Shown piece after piece: positions 19,941-20,453 of a stretch of DNA of 20,453 bases (the first letter of the stretch is position 1; every line of letters begins with the position of its first letter). Origin of the DNA: Gaiellasilicea sp035556515 (GTDB lineage: Bacteria > Actinomycetota > Thermoleophilia > Gaiellales > Gaiellaceae). The notes under the pieces were generated by a model, which made no database searches, was not told the DNA's origin, and worked only from the letters and a program-made list of their open reading frames with translations. The DNA is taken from assembly GCA_035556515.1 (NCBI GenBank), contig DATMEO010000023.1:1-20453 (forward strand), given 5' to 3'. The translations under genes were made by a program, and so were the position numbers.

Positions 19941-20453
<513 letters not shown>

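Overview
The window is GC-rich and gene-dense, with about 22 protein genes on both strands, 1-bp to 4-bp gene junctions, many GTG starts, and no RNA genes, CRISPR array or insertion sequence that I could find. Gene content (LtrA, PRC-barrel, MptA-like FolE2, asparaginase II, an actinobacterial-style Fpg variant, LuxR-type ATPase regulator) and the frequency of apparently leaderless starts suggest an actinobacterium, possibly Thermoleophilia. That placement is an inference from style, not a proof.

Layout. 1-1381: two methyltransferase genes (the first cut by the window edge) and a 29-residue ORF, all joined by ATGA overlaps. 1419-2568: a small protein, then an RTX-repeat protein whose 5' end looks damaged. 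2576-5679 (minus): a VOC protein and a large ATPase-LuxR regulator. 5794-7701 (plus): a membrane acyltransferase with a C-terminal SGNH domain, convergent with LtrA at 7698-8861 (minus). 8883-9678 (plus): a small membrane protein and a PRC-barrel protein, closed by a clear terminator. 9729-10964 (minus): a secreted intradiol-dioxygenase-like protein and an aquaporin. 11026-11214 (plus): a tiny zinc-ribbon protein. 11216-13349 (minus): a primary-type sigma factor preceded by asparaginase II, with a terminator or attenuator hairpin between them. 13512-16973 (plus): a secreted M28 aminopeptidase, then an ArsR-type regulator and MFS exporter overlapping by GTGA behind a long inverted repeat that contains the promoter. 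17001-18260 (plus): Fpg-like glycosylase and VOC protein. 18345-18893 (minus): a degenerate histidine kinase, divergent from FolE2/MptA at 18914-19879. 19941-20453 (minus): PlsY, cut by the window edge.

Functionally this is mostly a set of short independent transcription units, not one pathway. The clearest functional unit is the ArsR-MFS efflux pair. The methyltransferase cluster at the left edge is a second likely operon.

The most notable non-coding signals are: (1) a recurrent TANNNT box 5-9 nt upstream of the start codon at eight genes, implying leaderless mRNAs; (2) a perfect 18-bp inverted repeat whose loop is the putative -10 box of the arsR-MFS unit; (3) an intrinsic-terminator hairpin in what may be the sigma-factor leader; (4) a 20-nt palindromic repeat present twice, in opposite orientation, each time between convergent genes. 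I did not find a wholly new multi-gene system. The strongest protein-level oddities are an ArsM-like enzyme without the usual cysteine set, an aquaporin with a plant TIP-like selectivity filter, and a histidine kinase with an eroded ATPase domain.
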